From Thermosynechococcaceae cyanobacterium YX3bin19 (GTDB taxonomy: Bacteria; Cyanobacteriota; Cyanobacteriia; Thermosynechococcales; Thermosynechococcaceae), in assembly GCA_030447595.1 (NCBI GenBank), contig JAUJON010000001.1:1-64000 (forward strand): a stretch of 64,000 nucleotides of DNA, given 5' to 3'. Within the stretch, counting starts at the first letter, position 1, and every line of letters starts with the position of its first letter. The notes under the pieces were generated by a model. That model was not told the origin of the DNA and did not search any database. It saw nothing but the letters and a program-made list of their open reading frames with translations. The position numbers were made by a program, and so were the translations under genes. Positions 22,007 through 34,376 of the stretch are shown here, in pieces.

Positions 22007-22537
22007 ATGGTGAGTAATCCAAGTTTTGTAACACAGGAACGGCAAGATAAAAATTTAGAATCTGAGGAATTGCAAAGCCCAGAAGGAGAATTACACCTTC
22101 GCTTCTATGTAAATTCGGGCCACGAGCTGGCTGTGCCTGCAATTGACATTCGGGAAGTATTATCTTCCTCTCCAGATCACATTACACCAATTCCGAATAC
22201 ATCCCCTTTACTATTAGGAACCCTCAATTTCCGAGGACGAGCCGCTTGGGTTGCTGATTTAGGTCAGTTTTTAGGTGGTTCAGAACCGTTAAATACAGAT
22301 TGCTCAGAAATTCCAATCATTATTGTTGAAGACCAGGAAGTTATTGTCGGGCTGGCTATTGAGCGAATTGTTGGCATGGATTGGCTTAAGGTCGATAAAG
22401 TTCAACCTTCTAAAAACCCATTAGATAATATGGCTGCATTTCTAAAAGGTGAATGGCTGGTAGATGAGGCAGCTAACCGATCGCTTCATCTACTTGATCC
22501 AATAACCGTACTGCGCTCGGCACGGTGGGCAGCATAA
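22007..22537 (+). CDS. pilI: CheW-like chemotaxis protein (PilI type)
   Basis: CheW-like domain (LHLRFYVNSGHELAVPAIDIREVL...LGTLNFRGRAAWVADLGQFL) directly upstream of pilJ. Confidence 0.8.
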   Translation: MVSNPSFVTQERQDKNLESEELQSPEGELHLRFYVNSGHELAVPAIDIREVLSSSPDHITPIPNTSPLLLGTLNFRGRAAWVADLGQFLGGSEPLNTDCSEIPIIIVEDQEVIVGLAIERIVGMDWLKVDKVQPSKNPLDNMAAFLKGEWLVDEAANRSLHLLDPITVLRSARWAA

Positions 22538-22630
22538 GCAGATTAGAAAGCAGCAGCCAATTGTTTTATCAATCATTATTCTTCGGAATTGGTTGATAAA
22601 AATACAACTTCTAGTGAAGAAACAGAATAA

Positions 22631-25303
22631 ATGCAGGGGAGGAGCAGGAAGATGGCATCGAGCACTCAATACGCCCAAGAGTACCAGCAAGCCGTTAGCG
22701 CCTACGTAAAAGGAGGCTATCAGGAAGCTGCGGCTATTACTGATCAACTCGTTGAAAGTTATCCCAATGATCCTAACCTCCGGCTTTTACGTGGTCACGT
22801 CTACTATTGCCTACAACATTACGATATTGCCCGTGAACAATATCAAATGGTTTTAGGATTAACCTCAGATCCTGAGTTGCTTGAGTGTGCCAACAATAGT
22901 TTGGTAAATACCGAACAATTTAGCGCTTCTCAAGAAGTTGAGAATACGCAGCAGCCAGTAGCTAGTTCAGAAGAAACCCATATTGCTACTGGTTCCTACG
23001 CCATAGAAATAGAGGAGACAGTAGGCTCCGACTTCGGCAACCCCCATTCAAATAATCTAAGCGAGTTTGATGTTGAAGAGCAAAACCGCTCCAAGAATGA
23101 ACCAGAATTGATAGACCCTTTTAGCAATGGGCCTAATGTCTCATTCCCAGAGCAAGAGGTGTCGCCCCATCTTGAATTTAATCCGTTTGCGATTGAACCA
23201 GTTTCTAGAGACTATGAGCAACGTCGAACAGGCCCGTTTGGTTTCGAAGCTGAGACAGCTTTATCCATAGAAGAGGTAACTCCTCAAGATAGTTCAACTT
23301 CCCCAGAAAGTCTTGAATTATTACGAACTAACCCAGAACTGGTTGCTCAACCCGATGATCCAGATATCCCTCTTTGGTCAACCGAAGCATCCTCTGAGGC
23401 GCTAAGTTCAGAGAATACAGCGAACCCGTCCCCCCAAGCTGAAGAGGTTAATCATCAACAAAACTGTGAAGCCGCAGATCTACCGCCGGATTTTAATGAA
23501 TTTGAACAGGGCTTGAGTGGTAGTGGCCTTGAAAATGAGCATGCAGAAACCCTCATTTACACCGGCCCCAACTCTGACCCACTGAATGAAGCAATTGATA
23601 CTCAGAATATCCTTAGCTTCTCAAATGACTTAGGCGAGCCACCTAGCTTTACCTTTGACGAAAACTTTTCTGGGGACTCGGGCTTTGAGCAAGAGTCTGC
23701 TCCTGCTCAGCAACCACCGTCTTTAGAGGATACAAATCCGTCAACAAACTTTAGTAGCAATGGTGGCTCAATAGCCCAAGATGGAGTCTTAAGCCAGCGG
23801 CAAGATTTTACGCCGCCAACTAAAAGCCCTCCCATCAACCCTACACCGATAGTTAATCGAGGATTACTGGCCTCTTTCAACCACACCTCCCTAGGAACTA
23901 AACAACTGCTCATAGCTGGTTTGACTGGAGTAGTTTCAGCCTTGACAGTTGTTACTGTCAGCCAATTTTCTCCTGACTCTCCTCCTCGGCAAGAGAATGT
24001 AGTCTTCTCTCAACTGAGCAAAACAGGTCTAACCGCGATCGCTGCCGGAATTGCGGGTGGCGGTATAACACTTGTCCTGGGACAAATCACGGCTAAACAA
24101 CTTCAGCGTACTGCTGCTGATCTTCAAGCTCAATGTGATGCAGTTGCTCTTGGCAACCTAGACGCTAAAGCGAGGGTAGACTCTGAAGATGAACTGGGGA
24201 GCCTCGCGAATAGCTTCAACCAAATGACCCAGACCCTTTACACAACAACTCGCGAGGCTCAACGAAGAGCAGAAGAGCAAGAAAAGGCAAAGGAAGATTT
24301 ACAGCGGCAAGTAATGCGGCTGCTGGATGATGTAGAAGGTGCAGCTCGCGGCGACCTGACGGTACAAGCCGAAGCAACCGCTGATGTGCTGGGAGCGGTA
24401 GCAGATTCATTTAACCTGACCATTCAGAACCTGCAAAAACTTGTGCAGCAGGTAAAGATGGCAGCGCGGCAAGTGAGTCAGGAAGCAACTGAAAATGACA
24501 TCTTTGCGCGTGACCTGTCTGCTGGCGCTCTCGAGCAAGCAGAAGAGTTGGTTGTAACCCTGAATTCGGTTCAGACGTTGGCTGACTCAATTCAACGAGT
24601 TGCCGAAAATGCTAGAGAAGCAAATAAAGTAGCTCAATACGCTTCTGCAACTGCGCTTAAAGGAGGTGAGTCGATACAACGCACAGTTGCAGGTATCTTA
24701 CAGATTCGAGGAACGGTTGCAGAAACAACTCGAAAGGTAAAGCGATTGGCAGAATCCACTCAAGAGATCAACAAAATTATTGGATTAATCTCCCAGATAG
24801 CCTCTCGGACGAACCTGTTAGCTCTTAACGCGAGTATTGAAGCTGCCCGTGCCGGGGACGCAGGTCGCGGTTTTGCAGTAGTAGCCGACGAGGTGCGCCA
24901 GCTTGCTAACCGCTCAGCTAAGGCGTCGAAAGCAATTGAGCAAATCGTCCTGCAGATTCAGGGTGAGACCAGCCAGGTAATGACCGCAATGGCAGAAGGA
25001 ACTCAGCAGGTAATCGAGGGAACCCGACTTGCAGAACAGACTAAACAATCTCTTGAAGATATTATTCAGGTTTCTCAACAGATTGATGAGCTTGTTGGTT
25101 CCATAACCTCTGTGATAGTGGAGCAGACAGACAGCTCGCGAGCAATGGCTCAAGTCGTGCAAGCTGCCGAGTTAACTGCTCAGAGGACTTCCCAGGAAGC
25201 ACATAGAGTCTCGGGTTCCCTGCTACGTCTGGTTCAAGTGGCTCAAGATCTTCAAGCATCAGTTGAGCGATTCAAACTAGAGAGAACAGAGGTTGGTTCC
25301 TGA
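22631..25303 (+). CDS. pilJ: Methyl-accepting chemotaxis protein (PilJ type)
   Basis: 890 aa; TPR-like N-terminus, HAMP region, MCP hairpin [45 protein letters not shown]. Confidence 0.9.
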   Translation: MQGRSRKMASSTQYAQEYQQAVSAYVKGGYQEAAAITDQLVESYPNDPNLRLLRGHVYYCLQHYDIAREQYQMVLGLTSDPELLECANNSLVNTEQFSASQEVENTQQPVASSEETHIATGSYAIEIEETVGSDFGNPHSNNLSEFDVEEQNRSKNEPELIDPFSNGPNVSFPEQEVSPHLEFNPFAIEPVSRDYEQRRTGPFGFEAETALSIEEVTPQDSSTSPESLELLRTNPELVAQPDDPDIPLWSTEASSEALSSENTANPSPQAEEVNHQQNCEAADLPPDFNEFEQGLSGSGLENEHAETLIYTGPNSDPLNEAIDTQNILSFSNDLGEPPSFTFDENFSGDSGFEQESAPAQQPPSLEDTNPSTNFSSNGGSIAQDGVLSQRQDFTPPTKSPPINPTPIVNRGLLASFNHTSLGTKQLLIAGLTGVVSALTVVTVSQFSPDSPPRQENVVFSQLSKTGLTAIAAGIAGGGITLVLGQITAKQLQRTAADLQAQCDAVALGNLDAKARVDSEDELGSLANSFNQMTQTLYTTTREAQRRAEEQEKAKEDLQRQVMRLLDDVEGAARGDLTVQAEATADVLGAVADSFNLTIQNLQKLVQQVKMAARQVSQEATENDIFARDLSAGALEQAEELVVTLNSVQTLADSIQRVAENAREANKVAQYASATALKGGESIQRTVAGILQIRGTVAETTRKVKRLAESTQEINKIIGLISQIASRTNLLALNASIEAARAGDAGRGFAVVADEVRQLANRSAKASKAIEQIVLQIQGETSQVMTAMAEGTQQVIEGTRLAEQTKQSLEDIIQVSQQIDELVGSITSVIVEQTDSSRAMAQVVQAAELTAQRTSQEAHRVSGSLLRLVQVAQDLQASVERFKLERTEVGS

Positions 25304-25556
25304 GAGCGACAAAGAGTTTTCTACATTAGCCTGTGAGCTTACCTTCAGTCAGGGCATAGGTTCTCTCAAAAATCTGGGGCTTGATGCCAATCTTACTTAA
25401 CTCCTGTTATTTATAGCGGTTCTCACTACATAAAGTACAAGATCAAATGCAAAACCTTCTTGAATAGCCACATTCTGCGGCTTGTGAGTGTTGTACCGTC
25501 ATTTGAACCGCTGTAGACGTCGATATAAGCAAAAAAGCATTCTAGGGGGGACTGCT

Positions 25557-28554
25557 ATGCAGCCGGAACAACAGCGAATTATGGGTTACTTCATTGAAGG
25601 GGTAAAGGAACACCTCAATACTATTGAGCAGGGCTTGCTAAGTTTGCAAAAGATGATTGAAGAGCCCGAGATGCTGGGTGAGGTCTTCCGAGCAACTCAT
25701 TCTATCAAAGGAGGAGCAGCGATGCTGGGAATTGATAGCATCCAGCAGATAGCCCATGCTTTAGAAGACTACTTTAAGATACTCAAGGAACATCCAGTTA
25801 GGGTTGATCAAAAGCTAGAATCTTTATTTTTTTTGGGTTTTGACACTTTGCAGGAGCTTTTGGAGGAGATTCAAAGCCCATTTGGTCTGACGGATAAAGT
25901 CGCGGCTAATGCTACAAAAACAGTTGAGGTTGTTTCGGCGGAACTCAGGTCTCATTTAGCTACACTACTGAGCCAAACGAGTGAGGGAGATTCCACCGAT
26001 ACTCTAGAGTTAGACGGCCTACAGAATTTAGATGTAAGTGGGGAAGAACCGGGAGTACCCTTCACTAGAAATCTAACCCCTTCACCCAGTCAGGAAGTAG
26101 ACCTAATAGCCCAAATTTTTTTGGCGGGGGAAGCACCTGCAGACCCTTTAAATGAGAGGGTTTCGTTTGAGGACTCGCTCGATCAGTTCCTAAGCTTGGC
26201 ACCATCCACGATAAAGGATGAACTAGATGAAGTATTTAAAGGTACTTCTTCAGATGAATTTCCGGGTGAACTAGAAATCGATGGCTTAGCAAATTTTTCT
26301 TTCGAGCTAGCTCCATTGAACAGTGAATATTCCCAAGGAGCCGATCCTGCTGTCGAAATGTTGCCCTTAGAACAAACCTTGGGCAAAGTTCCGGAAGGGA
26401 GTATTAATAACTCTTATTCTGCGGAGCTAGAAGCACTATTAGCAGAAGTAAATCTAGGTGAGGCCCCATCGCCGGCTCTACTGGCTACTCCTCAGAAATT
26501 CCCTGATCCTGATGCAGAAACTGAAACAGGGGAGCCTGCTAGGGTGCAGAAGGAAGACAAGACAGCTCAGCCTAAACCTCAGATTAGCCGCAGAGCAAGC
26601 GGGAACTCTGGTGAGCAAACCCTGCGTGTTTCCGTTAAACAACTGGACTACCTTGGCAACCTCGTTGAAGAACTGGTAGTCGACCGTAATAGCTTGGAAC
26701 AAAATCAAGAGCGATTGCGAGAGTCTTTAGACAAATTGCTGTACCAAGCTCAGCAATTGAACAACGTCAGTCAACAGATGCAGGATCTTTACGAGCGATC
26801 GCTGCTTGGAAGTTCCTTACTCTCAGCCTCCTATCCCTACCAACCTCCTCAGTATGCTCAGTATGTCAGTTCCCTAGACAGCTCTAGAACTGCAGCGCCT
26901 CAAACTGAGCCCTCAACGGGTACCCGGTTTGAGGCGCTGGAAATGGACCGCTTTACTAGCTTCCATACACTTTTTCAAGAAGTTATTGAACGAATTGTTC
27001 GCCTCCGAGAGGCAGCCTCTGACATTGAATTTACAGTTGATGAATCCGACCAAGTTGCCCGAATGTTTCGACAGGCGACGACCCAATTACAAGCAGGGCT
27101 AACTCAATCACGGATGGTCCCTTTCGCTCAAATTGCTGAGCGATTGCCTCGTGCAGCCCGGGATATAGCGCTCAAGTGCGGCAAACGTACCAACCTGGAA
27201 ATTGAAGGTGGCGAAATACTAATTGACAAAGGGATATTGGAACGGCTTTACGATCCCATAACTCACTTGGTGAATAATACGTTGACCCATGGGATTGAAC
27301 TTCCTGAGGTTCGTCAATTACTAGGAAAACCCCTAGCAGGCCAGATTAAAGTTCAAGCCTGCTATCAAGGTAATCAAACTATTATTTCAGTGTCTGACGA
27401 TGGAGCCGGCATTGATCCAGAACGAGTCAAAGCGAAGGCTATTGAGAAGGGCTTGGTTTCCCCCAAGGTAGCTGACAGCTTATCTCCAACCCAGATTTAC
27501 AATTTGTTATTTCTTTCCGGTTTCAGTACGAAGGACCAGGCAGATGATTTAGCTGGCCGAGGGGTTGGTCTGGACGTCGTGCGAACGAGTTTGGATGAGA
27601 TCCGCGGTGCCATTAGTACCGATTCAACCCTAGGTAAGGGAACAACATTTACGATTCGCTTACCGCTGACGCTCAGTATTGCCAAGGCACTTTTCTGCAT
27701 TGACAATCACTGCCAGGTGCCTTTCCGCTGGACAGTGTTGAAGATGTTCTGAATATTCCTGAAGACTTGATTCAATTCGACGCAGAAGGCAACCCCGTAC
27801 TTGAATGGCGTAACTTGCTCATGCCATTCCGGTCCCTATCGAGTTGCTCACTCATAACCGTCGCCTTAGCCGAGGTAACTTATACGCGGGCAACCAAGAT
27901 GAGAACTTGATATCAGTCGTTATTCTGCGGGGTGCAGGTAACTTCCTGGCGGTTCAGGTTGGCCAAGCTTTAGGTGAGCAAGAGATTGTGATTAAGCAAC
28001 TGCCAGGACCGGTCCCGAAACCCGTGGGTTTAGCTGGGGTGACAGTGCTGGGAGATGGCAGAATTATGCCAATCGCCGACGTGTTAGAGCTAATTGATCT
28101 GGCAACTGGAAAGTTGGCAGTGGCAGACACGACCTGCTGGCAGAGCCATGGGGCGACAACAGAACCGGCACCGAAGACGGAACCTTTAGTCTTGATTGTG
28201 GATGACTCAATTACAGTGCGGGAAATACTCTCAACAACTTTTAATAAGCTTGGTTATCGGGTAGAGCAGGCTCGTGAGGGTCAGGAGGCTTGGGAGAAAC
28301 TTCAGTCAGGGCTCCCCTGTGATTTAGTGTTTTGTGATATTGAAATGCCTAGAATGGATGGTCTAGAATTGTTGGCGAGGATTCAGCAAGATCCATTACT
28401 GAATCACTTACCAATTGTGATATTGACCTCACGAGGGGCTGAGCGGCATCGGCAGATGGCGATTCAACTAGGAGCCAAGGGTTACTTTAAGAAGCCCTAC
28501 TTGGAAGAAGCTTTACTTGATGCAGCCCAACGTCTACTAAAGGTGAAGTACTAG
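25557..28554 (+). pseudogene. pilL: Hybrid CheA-type histidine kinase (PilL type), frameshifted between HATPase/CheW and CheW/receiver
   Basis: Frame 1 (to 27752): HPt ATHSIKGGAAMLG, DDGAGIDPERV, GRGVGLDVVRTSL; continues in another frame as AFPLDSVEDVLNIPEDLIQFDAEGNPVLEWRNLLMPFRSLS, then in a third (27844-28554) with CheW and REC (VLIVDDSITVREIL). Confidence 0.85.
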
Positions 28555-28776
28555 CAAATTAAAGCTTATCGTTTAAGCGCTAGTTGCTAATGCCTAAATA
28601 TGCAGGAAGCCCAATTCTAGACTACATCGCCGGACTGCTTCCATTGCTTGTTACTGGATACAAGCCGCTAGCGCCGTTAGACGTGCCCAGGTAGAGGCTA
28701 AGATTCGTCTTGGTTTAGAATAAGTTTACAACCAGAACAACCCCAAGGTTGTGCTTCTTTGAGACTTCTGTGTGTG

Positions 28777-31494
28777 AATGTTTCCCCTGATTTGATTGAG
28801 CTTGACTTCTCGACTCTTCCCCTTTAAAACTAGATGACTTTCAGCAAGCTGGCGATCGCAGCCCTAGAAACCAACCACTCAGTTGTTGTTTGTGTTCCTA
28901 CGGGTTCTGGTAAGACTTTAATTGGTGAATATGCTATTTACCGAGCTTTGAGCCAAAAGACGAGTCTTTTACACCACACCGCTGAAGGCCTGTCAAACCA
29001 AAAATTCCGGGACTTCCGCCAGCGGTTCGGTGCAGAGCGAGTAGGTCTGCTCACAGGTGATATCTCAGTTAACCGAGACGCGCCGGTTCTGGTGATGACG
29101 ACGAGAGATTTTCCGTAACATGCTGTACGGCACTCCCATTGGTGAGGTTGGGACCTCTTTGAGGGGATGTGGAGGCTGTGGTCTTAGATGAATGCCACTA
29201 CATGAATGACCGTCAGCGGGGAACAGTTTGGGAAAAATCAATTATTTACTGTCAGCAGAAATTCAGCTCGTTGCCCTTTCAGCGACTGTTGCCAACAGCG
29301 ATCAACTTACCGACTGGATCAACCGTATCCATGGGCCGACGGACCTGATTCACTCGGACTTTCGACCCGTACCCCTGCAATTTTACTTCTGCAATCCCAA
29401 AGGGTTATTTCCACTTAAATCGGGATCAGACCACAATCAATCCCCGGCTCCAGTCTCAAAGCAAGCGTGGTGGGCGGGTAATAAAAGCCGTCACGAGAAG
29501 CGGCCAGAAAGCCCAGGTTTAGCTTACGTCATCAGCCAGCTACAGCAGCGAGATATGCTCCCGGCAATTTACTTCATCTTCAGCCGTCAGGGATGTAATC
29601 AAGCTGTCGCAGAGGTCAGCCATCTTCAGCTCCTAAACGAGCAAGAAGCGGAACAACTTAAGTTACAGAATTGATCAATTTCTCATACGCCATCCAGAGG
29701 TAGGTAAAGCAGAGGAATTAAACCTTTGTATCGGGGTATTGCAGCTCATCATGCTGGTCTTTTACCCCTTTGGAAGGGGCTGGTTGAGGAATTATTTCAA
29801 CAGGGATTAATCAAGGTAGTGTTTGCCACAGAAACATTGGCAGCTGGCATTAATATGCCAGCTCGCACGACCGTTATCTCTAGTCTTTCCAAGCGAACCG
29901 ATAGTGGTCATCGGCTACTAAATCCTTCTGAGTTTCTCCAAATGGCTGGTCGAGCAGGACGTCGGAGGATGGACCAACTTGGATATGTAGTCACACAGCA
30001 AACGCCTTTTGAAGGAGTCAAGGAGGCAGCTTACCTTGCCACGGCCAAGGCTGATCCCTTGGTAAGCCAGTTTGCGCCAAGTTATGGAATGGTGCTTAAT
30101 CTTTTGCAAACCCATACTCTGGCAGAAGCGAGGAACTGGTTGAGCGTAGCTTTGGTCAATACCTTGCCACTCTCTCCTAACTCCTCAACGGCAGGCGATT
30201 GCTGACCTTACCGCTGAGCTAACTCATTCAAGCTCAACTCGCGTCGGTTGATTTAGCAGCTCTAGCTAGCTACCAAAAGCTACGGGAGCGCCTTAAAGAA
30301 GAGCGCCGTTTGCTCAGAACACTGCAGCAACAAGCCGACGAAGCTCGCGCGAACGAGCTTGCTCTTGCTGTTGCGTTTTCACTTCCAGGAACAATCATCA
30401 GCCTGAAGAATAAGCAAGGAGCGCCCGGCCCTGAGGGCCACCTTACCGCCTAGAGAGCAAACCAATAAGAAAGTTCTAATCGGTATGCCGCGCCCCTGCC
30501 TGCAGTTTTAGTCACTAAGGTACCCGGTCCTGGCCAATTTCCCTACTTGGTGTGTCTAGGGCAGGATAATCGCTGGTATGTGGTCACGACTGCTGAAATT
30601 GTGGGTCTACACACAGAACTGCCGCGGCTGGAATGGGCAGAGGACCTTGGGATTCCCACAGAGCTGCTGCTAAAGCCTGGCCTCTCTCGCATGGGTACTG
30701 ACGCAACCCTAGAATTTGCCCGACAGATCCCTCAGCCTCAGCTGAATCCAGCGCCAGAAGTTTTGGCCCAACTGGAACAAGTGGAAGTAATTGAAACACA
30801 GCTATCCGCCAATCCCGCCCACCAGTGGCAGAATCAGGCAGCACTACTCAAGCTACAGCGACGAGCTGCTTATTTACAAGAGCAACTCAATTACCGCCAA
30901 GCCAAGCTTGATGAACAGTCTCAGCGTCACTGGGAGGAGTTTCTCCACCTCATCGAAATCTTACAAAGCTTTGGGGCCCTTGAGGGCCTGTCTCCCACGA
31001 CCTTGGGGCTAGCGATTGCTGCTATACGGGGCGATAATGAGCTATGGTTAGGGCTGGCTCTGGCATCGGGGGAACTTGATGACCTAGACCCCCATCATTT
31101 AGCGGCTGCCTGTGCTGCCCTTGTAACCGAAGTATCTCGTTCAGATGGCGGCACCCGTAATTCTGTCTCCAAACCTGTGGAAGCAGCTCTTGCTGGGCTA
31201 CGCTCTACTCGCCGACAGCTTTTTCAACTTCAGCGTCGCTACAGCGTGGTTTTGCCTTTATGGCTAGAGTACGAGCTCGTCGAGTTGGTAGAACAATGGG
31301 CTTTGGGAGTGGAGTGGCTTGACCTTTGTGCCAGCACTAGTCTAGATGAGGGAGACATTGTCCGAATCTTGCGACGAACGCTTGATTTTTTATCTCAAGT
31401 TCCTTATATTCCCTGCGTCTCCAATGAAATTCGACAAAATGCCTATCGAGCGACTCACCTCATTAATCGTTTTCCAATTAATGAGGTGGTTTGA
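28777..31494 (+). pseudogene. SKI2/Mtr4-like DEAD/DEAH-box RNA helicase, multiply frameshifted
   Basis: VCVPTGSGKTLIGEYAIYRAL (Walker A), VVLDECHYMNDRQRGTVWE, LVALSATVANSDQLTDWI, YRGIAAHHAGLLPLWKGLVEELFQQGLIKVVFATETLAAGINMPARTTV, LNPSEFLQMAGRAGRRRMD spread over several frames. Confidence 0.85.
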
Positions 31495-32308
31495 GATCAT
31501 CGTGGCCTGTTGAGCCAGCAGGTCCCCTATTTTCAACAACTGAACTTGCGGGGTTCGGATGCTTATTAGCAATAGTGGGTAGAGTTTTATCAGCTGCTTG
31601 GGCAAGATTGGGTAGCTCTAAACAGTAACCTGCACCGTAAACCGTTTTAATGTAGCGGGGATGACGGGCGTCAGGCTCCAGCTTCGTTCTTAAATGTCTA
31701 ATATGTACTCGGATTGTCTCAATATCGTCGTTGGGATCGTAACCCCAGACTTCTCTGAGAATTTTGCTCGGAGAAACAGTCTGACCATGGCGCTGTAGTA
31801 AACAGTGGAGGAGTTCGAACTCTAAGTGCGTTAGTTTGACGATCTGGTTAAACCATACAACTTCTAACCGCTCAGGTACTAACGTCAACGGTCCATAGCT
31901 GAGAATTTCACTGTGCTTAGCAGCTTGAGGAATCCGATCCGTTCTTCGAAGCAAGGCTCGCACTCGTACTAACATTTCCTCCACTTCAAATGGTTTCGTC
32001 AGGTAGTCATCTGCCCCAGCATTGAACCCCTCAACCTTGTTATTAGTTTGACTGAGCCCAGTCAGCATTAACACGGGAATGTTGACCGTACGTTCATCCC
32101 GACGTAGACGTTGGCAGATTGTGAACCCATCTACCTTGGGCAGCATTAGATCTAGCATGATTAAGTCGGGTAATAGCTGTACAGCCAGAGCCTGCCCCTT
32201 AATGCCATCTGCTGAACGGCTAACATCATATCCAGCCGCTTCTAGATTCATGGCAAGTAATTCTGAAATAGCTGGGTCGTCCTCAATGACCAGTACTCGA
32301 GGCTTCAT
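31478..32308 (-). CDS. rpaA: RpaA-type OmpR-family response regulator
   Basis: 276 aa; [110 protein letters not shown], matching recalled RpaA. Confidence 0.85.
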   Translation of the reverse strand: MKPRVLVIEDDPAISELLAMNLEAAGYDVSRSADGIKGQALAVQLLPDLIMLDLMLPKVDGFTICQRLRRDERTVNIPVLMLTGLSQTNNKVEGFNAGADDYLTKPFEVEEMLVRVRALLRRTDRIPQAAKHSEILSYGPLTLVPERLEVVWFNQIVKLTHLEFELLHCLLQRHGQTVSPSKILREVWGYDPNDDIETIRVHIRHLRTKLEPDARHPRYIKTVYGAGYCLELPNLAQAADKTLPTIANKHPNPASSVVENRGPAGSTGHDDLKPPH

Positions 32309-32681
32309 TTAATCTCTTGGCTGTAAGGGTTCTGGAACGGTCGAAGAATAGTGTCGGACTACGAAGAGCCTGTAAAGATTATAAGCGGGATTCTAAAATC
32401 CTCATAAAAGGCCGGTACGTGTTTAAAGCGTCGTTGGTGCAGCTAGAGATCTATTGTGCCTTGCTTAAACCTGGTGCCCAAGAACCACCTTGGTTAAATC
32501 TATATGAGGGAGAGGGAGTTTTTAATCTTGCTCCTAGTGCAGGGCTCCCTCCCAGCAGTCTTTGAGCCTTTTTAAACTGTTTGTTGATTAGACTCTTGAC
32601 TCATCCTTTACCAATCAGAGCTGCTTCTCCAGATAGGGGTTTAACAGACGGCTGCGATACCATAGGTAGATAACATCACGC

Positions 32682-33065
32682 TTGCCTATGGATTGCTCCC
32701 TGCCCACAGAGGTACTTTTAACTCACCCACAGCATTCGTTAGGAACTGTCTACTTAGATTGGAGCCCCCAACCGGGTGCTTACCTAGATTTTGAGAACAA
32801 AACTTACACGGTCTTAGAACGTCGTCATCGTTATCAGTTAAAAGCAGGGCAATACCATCTCTCCAAGATTGCTGTGTATGTCCAGCCAGCTCAACGTCCA
32901 GCAGAGCGTAGTTTAGTCGATGGACGGTGGGTATTGGGAAATATTAATTGTCGCTTCAATGCTCGCTCCGAACTTTTGTGCTGTGCGGTTAACCCAACGG
33001 GCCCCTGCGATCGCTGTTACTTCTTTGAGAATCTAGAACAAGCCGGTGATTCGCTACATTCCTAA
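32682..33065 (+). CDS. Conserved cyanobacterial protein (DUF6464-like)
   Basis: 127 aa, LGNINCRFNARSELLCCAVNPTGPCDRCYFFE Cys-rich C-terminus. Confidence 0.6.
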   Translation: MPMDCSLPTEVLLTHPQHSLGTVYLDWSPQPGAYLDFENKTYTVLERRHRYQLKAGQYHLSKIAVYVQPAQRPAERSLVDGRWVLGNINCRFNARSELLCCAVNPTGPCDRCYFFENLEQAGDSLHS

Positions 33066-34055
33066 AACTTCGCCCCCCATTAAGTGAACCCCGTTAGCAA
33101 AATCCCAGCCTGACTGACGTCGTTTTCCAGCCAGTTGAACTTCTCGCAAGAGTATTGCTCCTTGCCCCGTCTGCACAATTGGTCCTAATTCTTTAGCAAT
33201 TCCTAGGACTTCACCGGGAGAACCAGAACTAGAGAAAAGCTGAGAAGGCCAATTTGCTGCTAGCGCCTGCATCTCAGGGGGTAAGTGAGACCAGTAATCA
33301 GCTCCTAGCGGTGCAGTCGCAATAATCTTCAACGAAGCCCCGCGAAACAGAGTCACGCAGTTAGGGAAGAATCCGCGTACCTGGTTGTGAAACTGAATTG
33401 CGGTCCGGGACCAGTCCAACTCAAAGTCTTGTTTGCGGATTAAAGCGGCATAGGTGGCTTGGGATGAGTCCTGGGGAATTGGCTGCACCTCTCGCTGTTG
33501 CAGCTTCAACAAGGTTTCAATCAATAAATTTGCGCCCAAAGCTGAAAGGGCTGCCGCGACATCTTGAGAGTGATCGAGTAGCTGGATTGGGTAATAGGAC
33601 TTAAGCAGCATGGGGCCTGTATCCATACCAGCATCCATCAGCATCGTCGTTACCCCTGTTTCAAGCTCGCCGTGGTAAAGGGACCACTGAATCGGAGCGG
33701 CGCCACGATATTTTGGTAACAGTGAACCGTGACAGTTGATACACCCTAAGTGAGGCAGGTCTAAAACCTCCTGGGACAGAATTTGACCATAGGCGACAAC
33801 GATAAAAGCATCTGCCTGAAGCTGTCGAAGCTGTGCCAGTATTTCAGGAGTGTTTTTAAGCTTGTGCGGCTGCCAAATTGGTAGGTTAGCTGCTGCGGCT
33901 ACTAATTTTACTGCACCGGGGGTTACTTGGTTTCCTCGGCCGCGACGCTTATCAGGCTGAGTTACAACCCCTAGCACATCAAACTGGGGATGAGTGAGCA
34001 GGTGCTGCAAGCTGGGCACAGCAAACTGGGGTGTGCCAAAAAAAACTACTCTCAT
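33054..34055 (-). CDS. fmt: Methionyl-tRNA formyltransferase
   Basis: MRVVFFGTPQFAVPSL; NCHGSLLPKYRGAAPIQWSLYHGELETGVT. Confidence 0.96.
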   Translation of the reverse strand: MRVVFFGTPQFAVPSLQHLLTHPQFDVLGVVTQPDKRRGRGNQVTPGAVKLVAAAANLPIWQPHKLKNTPEILAQLRQLQADAFIVVAYGQILSQEVLDLPHLGCINCHGSLLPKYRGAAPIQWSLYHGELETGVTTMLMDAGMDTGPMLLKSYYPIQLLDHSQDVAAALSALGANLLIETLLKLQQREVQPIPQDSSQATYAALIRKQDFELDWSRTAIQFHNQVRGFFPNCVTLFRGASLKIIATAPLGADYWSHLPPEMQALAANWPSQLFSSSGSPGEVLGIAKELGPIVQTGQGAILLREVQLAGKRRQSGWDFANGVHLMGGEVLGM

Positions 34056-34180
34056 CGCGTCCCGGATAAAATTGCTTCAGTCAACTCCACTTAAACTACC
34101 ATCTACGGTAATTTTTCAAGGGCAGGGTAGAGCAACTCTTGGCGTTTCACCGCAGGTAGACGAAATGAAGAGCGCCGTTA

Positions 34181-34209
34181 CTCCTATGGAGCTAGCGTCT
34201 CCATAGGAG
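34181..34209. repeat. Perfect 11-bp inverted repeat, 7-nt loop (quasi-palindromic arms)
   Basis: ctcctatggag-ctagcgt-ctccataggag. Confidence 0.9.
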
Positions 34210-34376
34210 AATCCTGAAAATCTCCAACCCAATCACACAGTATTTAACATCGTTCTGCTCGGCACTAATGCTCTAAACTCTAAAGGTTCGCTGAATCCTT
34301 AAAATCTCCAACCAAATCACAAAGTATTTAACATCGTTCTGCTCGGCACTAATGCTCTAAACTCTAAAGGTTCGCT
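34209..34376. repeat. Two tandem copies of an 84-bp unit (34209-34292, 34293-34376); second copy contains the 3' end of the adjacent methyltransferase gene
   Basis: gaatcct[g/t]aaaatctccaac[c/-like]caaatcac..agtatttaacatcgttctgctcggcactaatgctctaaactctaaaggttcgct repeated with a few mismatches. Confidence 0.95.

Noticed and set aside
25557-28554. Programmed frameshifting in pilL or psbV
   Set aside because: Several uncoordinated shifts without a recognisable slippery site plus stimulator; decay or base-calling error is simpler.
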